Program-made: the position numbers and the translations under genes
DNA from: Deltaproteobacteria bacterium
GTDB taxonomy: Bacteria; JAGRBM01; JAHCIT01
Reading direction: 5' to 3'
Length of the DNA: 64,000 bases
Assembly: GCA_026129095.1 (NCBI GenBank)
Contig: JAHCIT010000002.1
Span: 248,001 to 312,000, forward strand
Part shown: positions 25,679-35,600 of the stretch, piece by piece
Layout of the letters: the number at the start of each line of letters is the position of its first letter
Position numbering within the stretch: position 1 is the first letter of the stretch
Notes under the pieces: model-generated
The model's input: the letters and a program-made list of their open reading frames with translations, nothing else
Database searches by the model: none
Told to the model about the DNA's origin: nothing

Positions 25679-26617
25679 CTATTTCTGAAGGTAGTGGGCG
25701 ATGCCCTTCGCGTTGATCTCGTGATCCAGTTCGAGACTGTCATTCTCCGGTGCACCGGCCGGCACGCCGCGGGCCGACAGTTCCCGGCCGACCTCGCGGC
25801 GGAGCCCGTCGCGGACCGGCTCCCAGCCGGGGCCCGCCGCTTTCGCAATCTCCACGAACCGGCCGATCCAGTCCCGGCTCCCGGCCAGTTCCTCCACCGT
25901 CCCCAGCGAGAAGTGGGTGAAATAAAGGCGCGGGAGCCCGAGCGATCCGATCCGCTCCATCGTGCGGACCAGTTCCGGCGGATCGAACTCCGAGGGCGAC
26001 GTGGTGGGCAGTGCCGGAACAAAACCGTAGTTGCGGAACCACGGATACCGGACTCCGGCGTTGTCGCCGGTAAAAACGCCCCGGGAAGCGGGATCGGTCA
26101 CGACAAAGTGGTGACGGGCGTGTCCGGCCATGTGAAGGCACCCAAACCGCCGCCCGGTGGAGAGCTCCACGTGGCCGCCATCCGGAATCTCCACGACCCG
26201 CTCCGCCGGGACCGGTACAATGGGCGCGAACTGCCGGTCGAAGCTATCGCCGTAGACCGCCCGCGCACCGGCCATGAGCCGCGAGGGATCAACGAGATGC
26301 CGCCCCCCGCGGGGATGCACCGCCAGCTTTGCGTTCGGGAGCCGTTCCAGCAGCCATCCGGTCCCGCCCGCATGGTCCAGGTGGATATGGGTGACGATGA
26401 CCCACTCGACCGCGGCGGCCGGTATCGCCAGCGTCTCCAGCGACTTCAGGATGCGCCAGGCAAGCGGCGCGGCGCCCGTTTCGATGACGGCGGCGGCCCG
26501 CGCATCGCCCACGATGTAGGCGCAGGTCCGCTCCGCCCTTCCGCCTTCGAGCAGGTCCACACAGTGAACGCCGGAGCCCAGATCCGCCGGCGGGACGAAC
26601 TCCCCGGTTCCGTTCAT
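25679..26617 (-). CDS. Metallo-beta-lactamase-fold hydrolase
   Basis: 312 residues. The metal site THIHLDHAG (H-x-H-x-D-H, about residues 77-85) is followed by the downstream His in HMAGHARHH and the Asp in FTGDNAG, all as in two-metal MBL hydrolases. The fold is used by glyoxalase II, lactonases and other thioester or ester hydrolases. The substrate is unknown. The start ATG at 26617 overlaps the stop of the upstream SDR gene (ATGA), so a GTG two codons earlier is less likely. The linkage to an SDR suggests the two act in one catabolic step pair. Confidence 0.88.
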   Translation of the reverse strand: MNGTGEFVPPADLGSGVHCVDLLEGGRAERTCAYIVGDARAAAVIETGAAPLAWRILKSLETLAIPAAAVEWVIVTHIHLDHAGGTGWLLERLPNAKLAVHPRGGRHLVDPSRLMAGARAVYGDSFDRQFAPIVPVPAERVVEIPDGGHVELSTGRRFGCLHMAGHARHHFVVTDPASRGVFTGDNAGVRYPWFRNYGFVPALPTTSPSEFDPPELVRTMERIGSLGLPRLYFTHFSLGTVEELAGSRDWIGRFVEIAKAAGPGWEPVRDGLRREVGRELSARGVPAGAPENDSLELDHEINAKGIAHYLQK

Positions 26618-27327
26618 GGCCACATCTCCACCGTCGTCCCCGCCAGCGACGCCCCGGCATCGGAGCAGGCGAAGACGGCCACGCGGGCGACCTCGGCCGG
26701 GTCAAGGGCCGTCTCCGCGTCCGGCAGCGTCTCCCGCAGCATGTCGGTGCGGACCGAGCCAAGCTGGATGGCGACCACCCGGACGCCGTGCGGCTTGCCT
26801 TCGACATGGGCCACGTCGGTCAGGCCCTGGAGGCCGTATTTGGAGGCCGAATAGGCCGCGAAACCGGGGAACTTCGGGAGCCCCAGCTTGGCCGACACGC
26901 TCGACACGTTGATGATGACGCCGCCTTTCTGCGCCGTCATCAGCTTCATCGCTTCCGAGCAGATCTCAAAGGGTGCGAGCAGGTTCACCTCCAGCACTCT
27001 CAGAAACTGATCGCGGGTCAGCTCGCCCAGCGACCGGACGATGTTGATACCGGCATTATTGACTACAATGTCAATTCGCCCGAAGCGGGCGGCCGCCTGC
27101 CGGACGAGCCCCGCGCCCGTTCCGGGCGTTTCGAGCAGGCCCGGAAGCGCGATCACTTCGGCGCCGGCGGCCTTCAGCTCCGCCGCGACCGGGGCGGCCG
27201 ATCCGGCGGAGCGGGAATGGACGGCGAGACGGGCCCCCTGCCGGGCCAGCTCCAGCGCCACGGCGCGGCCGATGCCGCGCGAGGCGCCGGTCACCAGGGC
27301 CACTTTTCCCTCCAGCGATCCCTGCAT
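26614..27327 (-). CDS. Short-chain dehydrogenase/reductase
   Basis: 237 residues, classical SDR. Cofactor motif TGASRGIG (about 14-21), NNAGIN, Ser in NVSSVSAK and catalytic YSASK are all intact. It resembles 3-oxoacyl-ACP reductases (FabG-like), but so do many hydroxy-dehydrogenases. It probably uses NADP, judging from the Arg and Ser after beta2 (HSRSAG). It overlaps the MBL gene by four bases and follows folE on the same strand by five, giving an operon queD-folE-SDR-MBL. Confidence 0.88.
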   Translation of the reverse strand: MQGSLEGKVALVTGASRGIGRAVALELARQGARLAVHSRSAGSAAPVAAELKAAGAEVIALPGLLETPGTGAGLVRQAAARFGRIDIVVNNAGINIVRSLGELTRDQFLRVLEVNLLAPFEICSEAMKLMTAQKGGVIINVSSVSAKLGLPKFPGFAAYSASKYGLQGLTDVAHVEGKPHGVRVVAIQLGSVRTDMLRETLPDAETALDPAEVARVAVFACSDAGASLAGTTVEMWP

Positions 27328-27332
27328 GCCGC

Positions 27333-27935
27333 CTAAAGCCCCGCCGATCTCAGGAATTCGTCACGCTGGCGGCGGCTCCGGCGGAATGTGCCGCTGAACG
27401 CCGTCGTCACGACGCGGGCCCCATGCTTCTTGGGGCCCCGCGAGCACATGCAGAGCTGCTCGGCCTCGATCCGGACGGCGACGCCCCTGGGCCGGAGCAC
27501 CCGGTCAACCGACTTCAGGATCTGGTCGGTCATCCGCTCCTGGGTCTGGAACCGGTGGGCGAAGCAGTCCACCACCCGCCCGATGGCCGAAAACCCGGTC
27601 ACTGTCTTTCCCGGCACGTAGGCGATGGCGGCGCGGCCGACGAACGGGAGGAGGTGGTGGCAGCAGATGGAGGTGAAGGCGATGTCGCGGACGATGATCA
27701 TCTGGCCGCTGAACGCCTCGATCGGCTCGGTCTTGAGGAGCGCCGCCGGATCCTGCCCGTATCCGTCCAGAACCTCGGACGGCCAGTCGCGGGCGACGAT
27801 CCGGGGGAGCGAGCGGACATAAGGGTCGTCCACGCCAAGGCCCGTGAGGAAATCCCGCATGGATTTCGCGACGAGCGTGGAACGGCCCCGGCTGTCCGCC
27901 CGTTTCCGCTGCGTCTTTTTCCGCTGGGCTGCCAA
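27333..27935 (-). CDS. folE: GTP cyclohydrolase I
   Basis: 200 residues. Conserved zinc and active-site blocks SICCHHLLPFVGRAAIAYVP (split), IGRVVDCFAHRFQTQERMT and the C-terminal EAEQLCMCSRGPKKHGA match FolE, with zinc ligands Cys in ICCHH and CMC. It converts GTP to 7,8-dihydroneopterin triphosphate, first step for folate, and in combination with QueD also for queuosine. The likely start is a TTG at 27935, four bases after the queD stop; the next ATG is 25 codons further in and would remove a basic N-terminal tail. GAGCGGGCGG precedes the TTG. Confidence 0.92.
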   Translation of the reverse strand: MAAQRKKTQRKRADSRGRSTLVAKSMRDFLTGLGVDDPYVRSLPRIVARDWPSEVLDGYGQDPAALLKTEPIEAFSGQMIIVRDIAFTSICCHHLLPFVGRAAIAYVPGKTVTGFSAIGRVVDCFAHRFQTQERMTDQILKSVDRVLRPRGVAVRIEAEQLCMCSRGPKKHGARVVTTAFSGTFRRSRRQRDEFLRSAGL

Positions 27936-27939
27936 CTGC

Positions 27940-28305
27940 TCAGGCCGCCCGCTCGTCTTCGCCGCCCCGGTAGGTCACGTACGAATCGTGCGTCTCGTAG
28001 AGTTTCACCTCGAACAGGCCGGGAAGGTCCGGCCTGATCTGGTTCCAGATCCACATGGCGATGTTCTCGCAGGAGGGGAGCGGGATGTGGTTGTTCAGGA
28101 AGTTGTGGTCGAGTTTCACCAGCACGCGGCCGCGGACGATGCCATCCAGGTCGTCGAAATCGAGGACCATCCCGGTTTCGGGATTAACCCTGCCCTTTAC
28201 GGTCACGTAGAGGAGGTAGCTGTGGCCATGCAGGTTCTGGCAGAGCCCGTCGTGATTGGGGATCTGGTGGGACGAATGGAAGCGGAATTCCCGTGTGAGC
28301 AGCAT
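27940..28305 (-). CDS. queD: 6-carboxytetrahydropterin synthase (QueD family)
   Basis: 121 residues from ATG at 28305. Zinc and catalytic residues are visible: His13 (FHSSH), catalytic Cys22 and zinc ligands His26 and His28 (LCQNLHGHSY), and ETHDSYVTY near the C terminus. QueD converts dihydroneopterin triphosphate to carboxytetrahydropterin, the second step to preQ0 and queuosine; PTPS homologues make pyruvoyl-tetrahydropterin. Here the Cys-x3-HGH pattern supports QueD. It directly precedes folE, so the two steps share an operon. QueE and QueC are not in the window. Confidence 0.88.
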   Translation of the reverse strand: MLLTREFRFHSSHQIPNHDGLCQNLHGHSYLLYVTVKGRVNPETGMVLDFDDLDGIVRGRVLVKLDHNFLNNHIPLPSCENIAMWIWNQIRPDLPGLFEVKLYETHDSYVTYRGGEDERAA

Positions 28306-28397
28306 GCAGAACCTCGCCTCCGGGGAACCTATCCGTCCCCGGCCCCGGCGAGCAACCCCGGTGTCACGCGGGCAGGGAGTAAAGGAGTATTCCGGCC

Positions 28398-28742
28398 TTA
28401 CGCCTCGGCGAAAGCCGTTACGGGGGCCGATTCCGGCAGGTTTTCCGGCTTGTGGGCGAGCCGTGCGCCGCACTGTTCGGCGACGCTGCAAACGGCCGAG
28501 GCGGCCGTCATGGCGTCCGATTCGATCACCGCATCCTTCCAGTCCAGGACCACGTGGTCGAGATCGCCAAGGGCCTGCCGGGCGCCCATGAGCTGGAGAA
28601 TCAGCGCCTGGGCGGCGGCATCGTCAACCAGCCCGTCGAGCTGCCACTGTTCCAGGCCGAACGCGGGCGGATGCCGGCGAAGCCGGGCCTGGTCCCCCAG
28701 GGGGACCACCCGCGTGGCGGTTCTGAAGCTGACAGCGCCCAT
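28398..28742 (-). CDS. Hypothetical protein, 114 residues
   Basis: ATG at 28742 with AGGGAG eleven bases before it. The product is a small alpha-beta protein with a run of charged helices (DDAAAQALILQLMGARQALGDL, split) and LDWKDAVIES. It has one Cys in SAVCSVAEQCG and another nearby. I do not recognise a family. Its codon usage and the ribosome site support it over the opposite-strand frame in the same place. It lies between queD and the outer membrane protein gene and is on the same strand as both. Confidence 0.55.
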   Translation of the reverse strand: MGAVSFRTATRVVPLGDQARLRRHPPAFGLEQWQLDGLVDDAAAQALILQLMGARQALGDLDHVVLDWKDAVIESDAMTAASAVCSVAEQCGARLAHKPENLPESAPVTAFAEA

Positions 28743-28777
28743 CTATGCCTGACTCCCTGAAAACCGGTTTCAAACGG

Positions 28778-28807
28778 CCGGAGGCCCCCCGCTCGGAGGG
28801 CCTCCGG
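28778..28807. repeat. Inverted repeat, 10-bp stem
   Basis: CCGGAGGCCC-N10-GGGCCTCCGG in the gap between the hypothetical gene and the outer membrane protein gene. No T tract on either side, so its terminator function is doubtful. Confidence 0.4.
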
Positions 28808-28854
28808 AGTTACCAGTGAACATGGCCATGACTGGACGATCGACAAGGGGGCTG

Positions 28855-28887
28855 AAAAGAAAAGGCGCGACCCCAAGGGGCCGCGCC
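28855..28887 (-). terminator. Intrinsic terminator of the outer membrane protein gene
   Basis: On the minus strand a GC-rich stem (plus 28864-28887, one A-C mismatch, 2-base loop) is followed by TTTTCTTTT (plus 28863-28855). It lies 48 bases after the stop at 28935. Confidence 0.75.
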
Positions 28888-28934
28888 TTACCCGGTTCCC
28901 GGTGCCCTTCCTTCCGGGGAAAGGCCCGTGAATA

Positions 28935-29540
28935 TCAGCGGTCGAGCGAGATACCGAGTCCCACCGTCAGGCGGTGGTAGTCGCCCTTCACCTCGCCAAA
29001 ACCGCGCATGTAGGTGTAGGTCGGTGCCAGATAGACGTTCACCAGCGCGTACATCTTGACGCCCACGCCCACGTTGAACACGCCGCCGTTGCCGCTCGTG
29101 GAGCCGGTGCCGATGTTCGACCTGTTGAACATCAGGCCGCCGCCAAGGAACCCGAACGGGACGATTTCCTTCGGAATCGCCATGACGCCGCGCCAGTTGG
29201 GGAACTCCGCCTGGCCATTCAGCGTGAAGAGATAGTCGTTGGCGCTGCCACCGAAGGCGCTGAACCGCTGCCAGGCGAACTCCGGCCGCACGCCGAAGGC
29301 GACGAACGGCGCAGGCTCGATCTCGTATTGCGCGTCGCGGTTGGAGGTGCGGAACAGGATGACTCCCGACCCGCCCAGCGTGAAGCCACCCTTGCCGTCG
29401 GCGTTCACGTAACCGGTCGAAATGTCACCCGTCCGCTCCCACAGCTTGATCCGGTATCCGCCGTCATCCTGGGCGCGGGCGGGAGCCGCCGCCAGCACCA
29501 GGCCACACAGCGCCGCCATGACCGCGAGCTTCAGTTTCAT
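28935..29540 (-). CDS. Outer membrane beta-barrel protein
   Basis: 201 residues from ATG at 29540. The signal peptide MKLKLAVMAALCGLVLAAAP ends near ARAQ. The mature protein is rich in Gly and Tyr with alternating hydrophobic residues (GFTLGGSGVILFR, then FGFLGGGLMFN, VGVGVKMYALVNVYLAPTY) and ends in the typical LTVGLGISLDR strand. It is probably an 8-stranded barrel of unknown function. An in-frame ATG at 29564 would add eight residues. It follows the giant lipoprotein gene by 86 bases on the same strand and could be its surface partner, but this is only positional inference. Confidence 0.75.
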   Translation of the reverse strand: MKLKLAVMAALCGLVLAAAPARAQDDGGYRIKLWERTGDISTGYVNADGKGGFTLGGSGVILFRTSNRDAQYEIEPAPFVAFGVRPEFAWQRFSAFGGSANDYLFTLNGQAEFPNWRGVMAIPKEIVPFGFLGGGLMFNRSNIGTGSTSGNGGVFNVGVGVKMYALVNVYLAPTYTYMRGFGEVKGDYHRLTVGLGISLDR

Positions 29541-29626
29541 TGTCCTGTTCCCCTTCTTGCCCATAGTTCCCGTTTCCATCGAGTGCCGGTTCATGCTGAT
29601 GCCGTTCATCACTGGGTACCGCCCTC

Positions 29627-32600
29627 TCATGGCACCGTTCCGCCCACACCGGTGCGGTTCACGTAGATGTCGGAGTTGATCTCATCGTCGTCAGTGAAGC
29701 CCGGATCGGTGTTGAAGAGCGGATTCTCGTTGTAGCACTCGAAAGCGGCGTAAAGACCGTCATCGGAAATCGCCGCGCTCCAGCAGGAGGCGAAGTTGGC
29801 AGCATCCTCGTTCGGCTCGTTGCCGTTGTCGGAGTTGGTCGACACCGCCACCGTCGTGTTTGCCGTGATGTTCCGCACGAACACGTTCCAGCCGGTGCTG
29901 ACGGTCTGCGTGGGATCGGCCAGGTTCGTTGCCGAGGAGGTAAACACCACGACCGTCCCGTCGTGGGAAAGGTCGAAGGCACGCGAATACATGTCGCTGT
30001 CGCTGTCGCCTTCGACACCGGCGCGCTGACCAACCAGGACGAGCGAGGTCGCCGCGGCCACGGTGCGTGCATAGTAGTGGCTGCGCCCTGCGGTCGTCGC
30101 CGGGGACGGCACCACGCTGACCGTTTGCTTCTCGTATCCGAATACCAGCCGGAGGCCATTGCCGCTGATCCGCACCTGCGACGTGTAGCTATCGAGCTGA
30201 AGACCCGTACGGCTCACGCTGACGCGAGTCGTGGTGCCCGCGGACCGGTTCCGGACGAAAGCGTCCGTCTGGTTGTTGGTGTCTCCGGACACCAGATCGT
30301 CCTTGTCAGATACCCAGGCGACGATGTTCCCGTTGTCGGAGACCGACGCGCCGTAGCAGTTGTCGCCTTCATCCGAAACCTGTCCGTTCGACCGGCGGCT
30401 CACCAGCGACGTGGTTCCCAGGACCATGTCGTACAGGAAGATGTCGGAAGCGCCGTTGATATCGGTCACCGACGGATCCAGGTCGTCGGCGTACGATTCA
30501 TACACAATGAACCGGCCGCTGCCGCTGATGTAAGGCGCATAGGAATCGCCATTCGCCTCCGCGCTCGCATCAATCGCCGTGATGCAGGTGGTCTCCGCCA
30601 GCAGCAGGTCGCGCACATAGATGTGTGTGTAGTTGCCGTCGTCGCAGCCCAGATCGAGGTCGGTCGCATCCGACTGGAATACCACATAGCGCCCGTCGGC
30701 CGAGATCCGCGGGTTGTAGCTGTCACTGTCGGGCTCATCCGAATCGACGCTGATGCTGACCAGTTGCGGCACCATGCCGTCGTCGCTCTCATCGAAGATG
30801 CCGTCGTTGTCCACATCGCGGTCCACGAAGTAGATCTGCGAGAAGCTCATGGACGTCGGCACGTCGGACTGCAGGTCATCGGAAGTCGAGCTGAACACGA
30901 CGAACCGCCCGTTGCCGCTGAGAGCGGGATTCCGGCTGTCGCCGTTATTTGGCTCATCCGGCAGGACGCCCTGCTTGGAGATCCGGTTGGCGGGAAGTTC
31001 CGCCGGCACAGTGGCGAGCGATTCCACCGTTTCGGCAACCGGCGTCACGCCGCCCAGCGAGGTCGTCGCGGTGAGGGTGAACGTGTCGGCGTCGTCGTAC
31101 CTGAGATCGTCCCAGATGGCGTAGCCGCCGGCGATGCTCTTCGTCAGCGACGGGTTGCTGGCCGAGCTGAGGGTGCCCGCGCCGCCGGTTTCGGCGAGCG
31201 TGACCGTGCCGGAGGCGTTCGTCACCAGGTTCTGGTGCGCGTCACGGACCTCGACGGCGACGAACTGCATCGTCGCGTTTTGGGAGGTCAGGACGAACGG
31301 CGACTTCAGGAACGCGAGCGAGGCGGCCGGGCCGGCCTCCACGTCGAATGCCGCGCTGGTGTTGGTATAGGCGGAGCTGCCGTCCTCGGCGAACAGGATG
31401 TAGCCGGTGCCGGTCTTGTCCAGGCTGATGCCCGTGAAGGTGGCCAGGCCCGCCACCACCGTCCGCGTGGTGATGCCCGACAGGGTGGAACCGCCGGGGT
31501 TGTTGTCGATCGTGACCGTGATGGTCGTCGCGTTGTCGGTCGTGATGCGGTTGCTGTAGAGGTCAATCAACTCGACCGTCACGGCCGGCGTGATGGCCAG
31601 GCCCGCCTGCGCGTTCGACGGCTCCTGGACGAACCGGATGCCATCGAGCGCCGCCGGAGCGATATTGAAGCCGCCGGATGTAGCGCCGGTGAGTCCCGCC
31701 GACGAGGCGGTCAGCGTGTAGCCCGTACCGGTCTTGTCGAGCGAAACGGCGCCGAACTCGGCGTTGCCCGCCACGCCGCTCGTGACGGTCGCGGGGTTGG
31801 TTCCGGTCGTCAGCACCGAGCCGCCGGGGTTGTTGCCGATGGCCAGCGTGACTGACGTGGCGTTGTCGTTGGTCCTGATGTTGCCCAACGCGTCGCGAAC
31901 GGAGACTTCCGGGGCCACGTCGTCACCGGCAATGGCCGACGACGGCTGGACCGTGAAGGCGAGGCTCGACGCCGCGCCGGGACCGACCGTGATGCTGCTG
32001 GTGTCGGCGAAGTCGCCCGTGTTGGTGTTCGTCCCGCGCAGCACGTAGTCGGCGCCGCTGGTCGTGCTCAGCCGCACGCTGAAGCTGGCCGTTCCGGCGC
32101 CGCTGGTCGTCGAGTTCAGCAGCGCGCCCAGAAGCGCCGTCGAGGGCGCCGCCTGGACGAACTGGCCGCCCACGGGGCCGGAGTCGATGGCGAGCGAGAT
32201 GGGCGTGCCGGCCGCGAGGACCGGATTGCTGAACTGGTCACGCACCGTGACCGTGACCGTCTGCGACTGGTCGGTGGTCGGCGCGAGGCTCACCGGATCG
32301 GTGATGGTCACCTGGTCCGGAGCGCCCGCGCTGATGTTGAAGCTGCCGCTCTCGTCCATCGTGAGACCCGCGGCGGTCGCCCGCACCCGGTAGTTGTTGC
32401 CGGGCACGGACACCTGTAGCTGGTCGGCCGTGTCGGTGAGCAGCAGGACGCCATTCACGGTGGTCACGCCGCTGCCGGTAAGGCCGTCATAGGTGCCGCA
32501 GCCGATGAAGCAGGCCGCACCCGTCACGTCAGTAAGCGGCGGGACGAAACGGTACAGGCCGATCGTGATCTCGGTGGTGGAGCCCGCGCCGCCGTTGCCC

Positions 32601-35600
32601 GTTACCAGGTTGTCGAACAGGTCCAGCACCCGGACCTCGATCACCTGCTGGTCGTCCACCGTGGCCGAGGAGGGCTCGATGCTGACGAGCAGCCGGTCCG
32701 CGTCGCCGTGGCGGAGCTCGAACGGGTCGCTGAGCACACCGGTGAGCGACGGGGCGGTGGCGAACAGCCGGTAGCCCGCCGCCGGACGGTTGATGACGAC
32801 GCCGTTCACGCCGGGTGTCCAGGTGGCCACGCCCGCGGCGGTCGCCACCGGGAGGCTGCCCGGGGCCTGAAGCGTGCCGGAGCCGGGGTTGACGCCGATG
32901 GAGAGCGTCACGGAGGTCGCGGCGCCTGTCGCCACGTTGTCGGATGAATCGAGCACGGCGACTTCCACCATGAGGCCGTTGGCATCGATGTTCGTCGGGC
33001 CGGCGGCCGGCTGCACCTGGAAGGCGAGCTTCGACGGCGCGCCGTGGGCGATGTCAAAGGCGCCGCTGATCGCGTTCAGCGCCGGACCGTTGGTGGTCGC
33101 GTCCAGCGTGTAGCCCGTGTCGGCCCGGATCACCCGGACGTTCGGCCAGGTGGCGACGCCGGCGACCGGAGCCACGGTTCCAGCGCCGGTGAGGACCGCG
33201 GGGCCGTGTCCGTTGTCATTGTCGAACGAGAGCGTCACCTGCGTGATGGAGGCCTGGGTCGTGGCGATGTTGCCGTGAACGTCGAGGATATGCACCACGA
33301 CGGTCTGGGTCTCGTCGGCGGTCTTGTTCACCGGTCCCGTCACGAACGCGAGCGAATCGGGATCGCCGGGGGTGATCGTGAAGGAGCTGGTGTCCACCGC
33401 CGGGTTCGGCAGGACGCCCCGCGTGGCGCGAAGCGTGTAGGTGCCGGTCTTCGTGAACTGGGTCGTGAAGGTGGCGATGCCGCTCACGGTCGGCTCGGTG
33501 AGCGGGCAGACGGCGGGGGTGCAGGCAGCGCCGACGGGTCCGGTCAGGATGTCGAGCTGGATATTGCTTCCGTTGTCGCCAGTGAGCGTGTTGCCGAACA
33601 GGTCCTGCAGGGCGATCTCGACCGTCTGGTCGAGGTGCGCCTGGCGCGGGGAGATGGGCTGGGTCACGACGGCCAGCCGGTTCGCCGCCCCGGCGGCAAG
33701 GTCGAAGTCCGGCGTCACACCGCCAAGGAGCGGCAGCGCGCCGGCCGATGCGGTGAGCGAGTAGCCCACGCCCGCCCGGTTGATGTGCAGGTTCGAATAG
33801 GTGGCCACGCCAGCCACGGCAGCCTGCGCCGGTGTTACCGGCGTGCCCGCGGGGTTCACGAAGGAACCGGCGCCCGGATTGGCGAAGAAGGCCAGCGTCA
33901 CCACCTGGGTGGAGCCCGCGCCGGTCGTCACCACGTTGTCGAACTGGTCCTCGATCTGGACGGAGACGGCCAGCGGGTCGCTGACGAGGCCGCTCGCCGG
34001 TGTCGTGGCGAACCGGATGTGATGGGCCGCGCCGTGCGTCAGGTTGAATGACGAGCTGAGCACCGAGCCCAGTGCGCCGATCACGCCGCCCGTCGCCGTC
34101 GCCCGAAGGGCGTAACCGTTACCCGGAAGGGTGAGCCGCGTGGAGATCGTCACGTTGCCCAGCGGGATGATGGTATTGAACGGGCAGGCCGTCGGATCGC
34201 AGGCCCCCGCGGGACTTCCGGGCTCGATCGAGAGCTCGATCTCCTCGGTCCCGAGGAACCCCTTGATGGTCGGGTTTCCATAGATATCGGCGATGGCGAC
34301 GGTGAGCGACTGGAGGCTGTCCACCGTACCGCCGAGCGTCTGGCCCGTGATGGCCAGCGAATCGGGGTCGGAGCCGGTGACGGTCACGCCCGCCTGGGTC
34401 GTCGGCACCAGGTTGCCGGAAGTAGCGACGAGCTGCACCGTTTCGGCCGTCTCATAGTAGAGATCGCAGAAGGTCGCCACGCCGCCCACGGCCGCGACTG
34501 TCGTCGTGCCGAACAGGGTGTCCGTCGCGCCGGTCGCAAGGCCCACCGTGATGTTCCGGGCCGTCTCGATCAGGTTGCCATGGGTGTCCTGGACCTCGAC
34601 CTCGACACATGGCGCCCACTGGACGCCCGCCTCGACCGTTCCGGGCGGGGTCTGCGAGTAGGAGAGCCGTTCGGGGATGTCCGCACGCACCCGGATGGGG
34701 TGGCCGGAGATGATCGCCAGCGGCGGGTTCGAGGTGACGTTGATCGTGTAGTTGCCGGCCACCAGCGCGTAGATGCGGTCAGAAGTGTCCGGGCTGAAGG
34801 TGGCGACGCCGAGCACCGACGTCATGGTGAGGTCCGCCGGGTCGTCCACCAGGATCGCGCCGCCCACGGGAGTGCTCGCCTCGACCACGGTGATATCCCG
34901 GTCGGCCGAGCCGTCATCAATCGTGTTTTCAAACACGTCCGTGATGCGGACCGTGAAGGGATCCCAGGTGACGCCGGCCGTCTGGTTGGCGGCGGGCGGT
35001 GTTCCGAAAACGAGCTTGTTCGGCAGGCCGACGCTGATCGTGAACGGATCGCTGTTCACCGACTGGATGCCGACCGTCGCCGGAGTGGCCCTTAGCTGGT
35101 AGCCCACGCCCGGCCGGTTGATCTGGACGTTATTGAAGGTGGCGATGCCGGTGGCGGGGTTGGTCGCCGCCGTTCCGCAGCCGCCCACGCAGGTTCCGCC
35201 GGCGGGGTTGATCCCGATGGAGAGCGTGATGTTCTCGATCGTGCCGGTGATCGGGTTGTTGAACTGGTCGCGGAGCTGGATCTCGACGGTCTGGGTCTCG
35301 TCGGTCCGGACGTTGCCGGGCTGGGTGGTGAACACGATGCTGTTCAGTCCGCCCGCGCCCACGTTGAAGCTGGCGCTGGTGACGCTGCGGAACGGGGCCA
35401 GCCCCGATGTCGCGGTCATCTGGTAGCCGATGCTGACGTACTTGAGGATGACCGGATTGAAGATCGCCTGGCCGCCGACCATCGAGACGAACGCGCTGCC
35501 GCCGCCGCCCGGCGTGCAGCCGCTGTCGCAGGCGTCGGGCTGGCCCGACGGGTTGAGCGAAAGAACCAGCTCGATCTGCGCCGCCGAGTACGGCCCCGTC

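Noticed and set aside
25629-25688. 19-codon ATG frame inside the candidate sRNA
   Set aside because: Most of it is the terminator stem, and AGGAGG lies 25 bases from the ATG, too far for initiation; no family similarity.
28452-28760. Plus-strand frame opposite the 114-residue hypothetical gene
   Set aside because: No ribosome site, no domain; the minus-strand frame has a good start and better composition.
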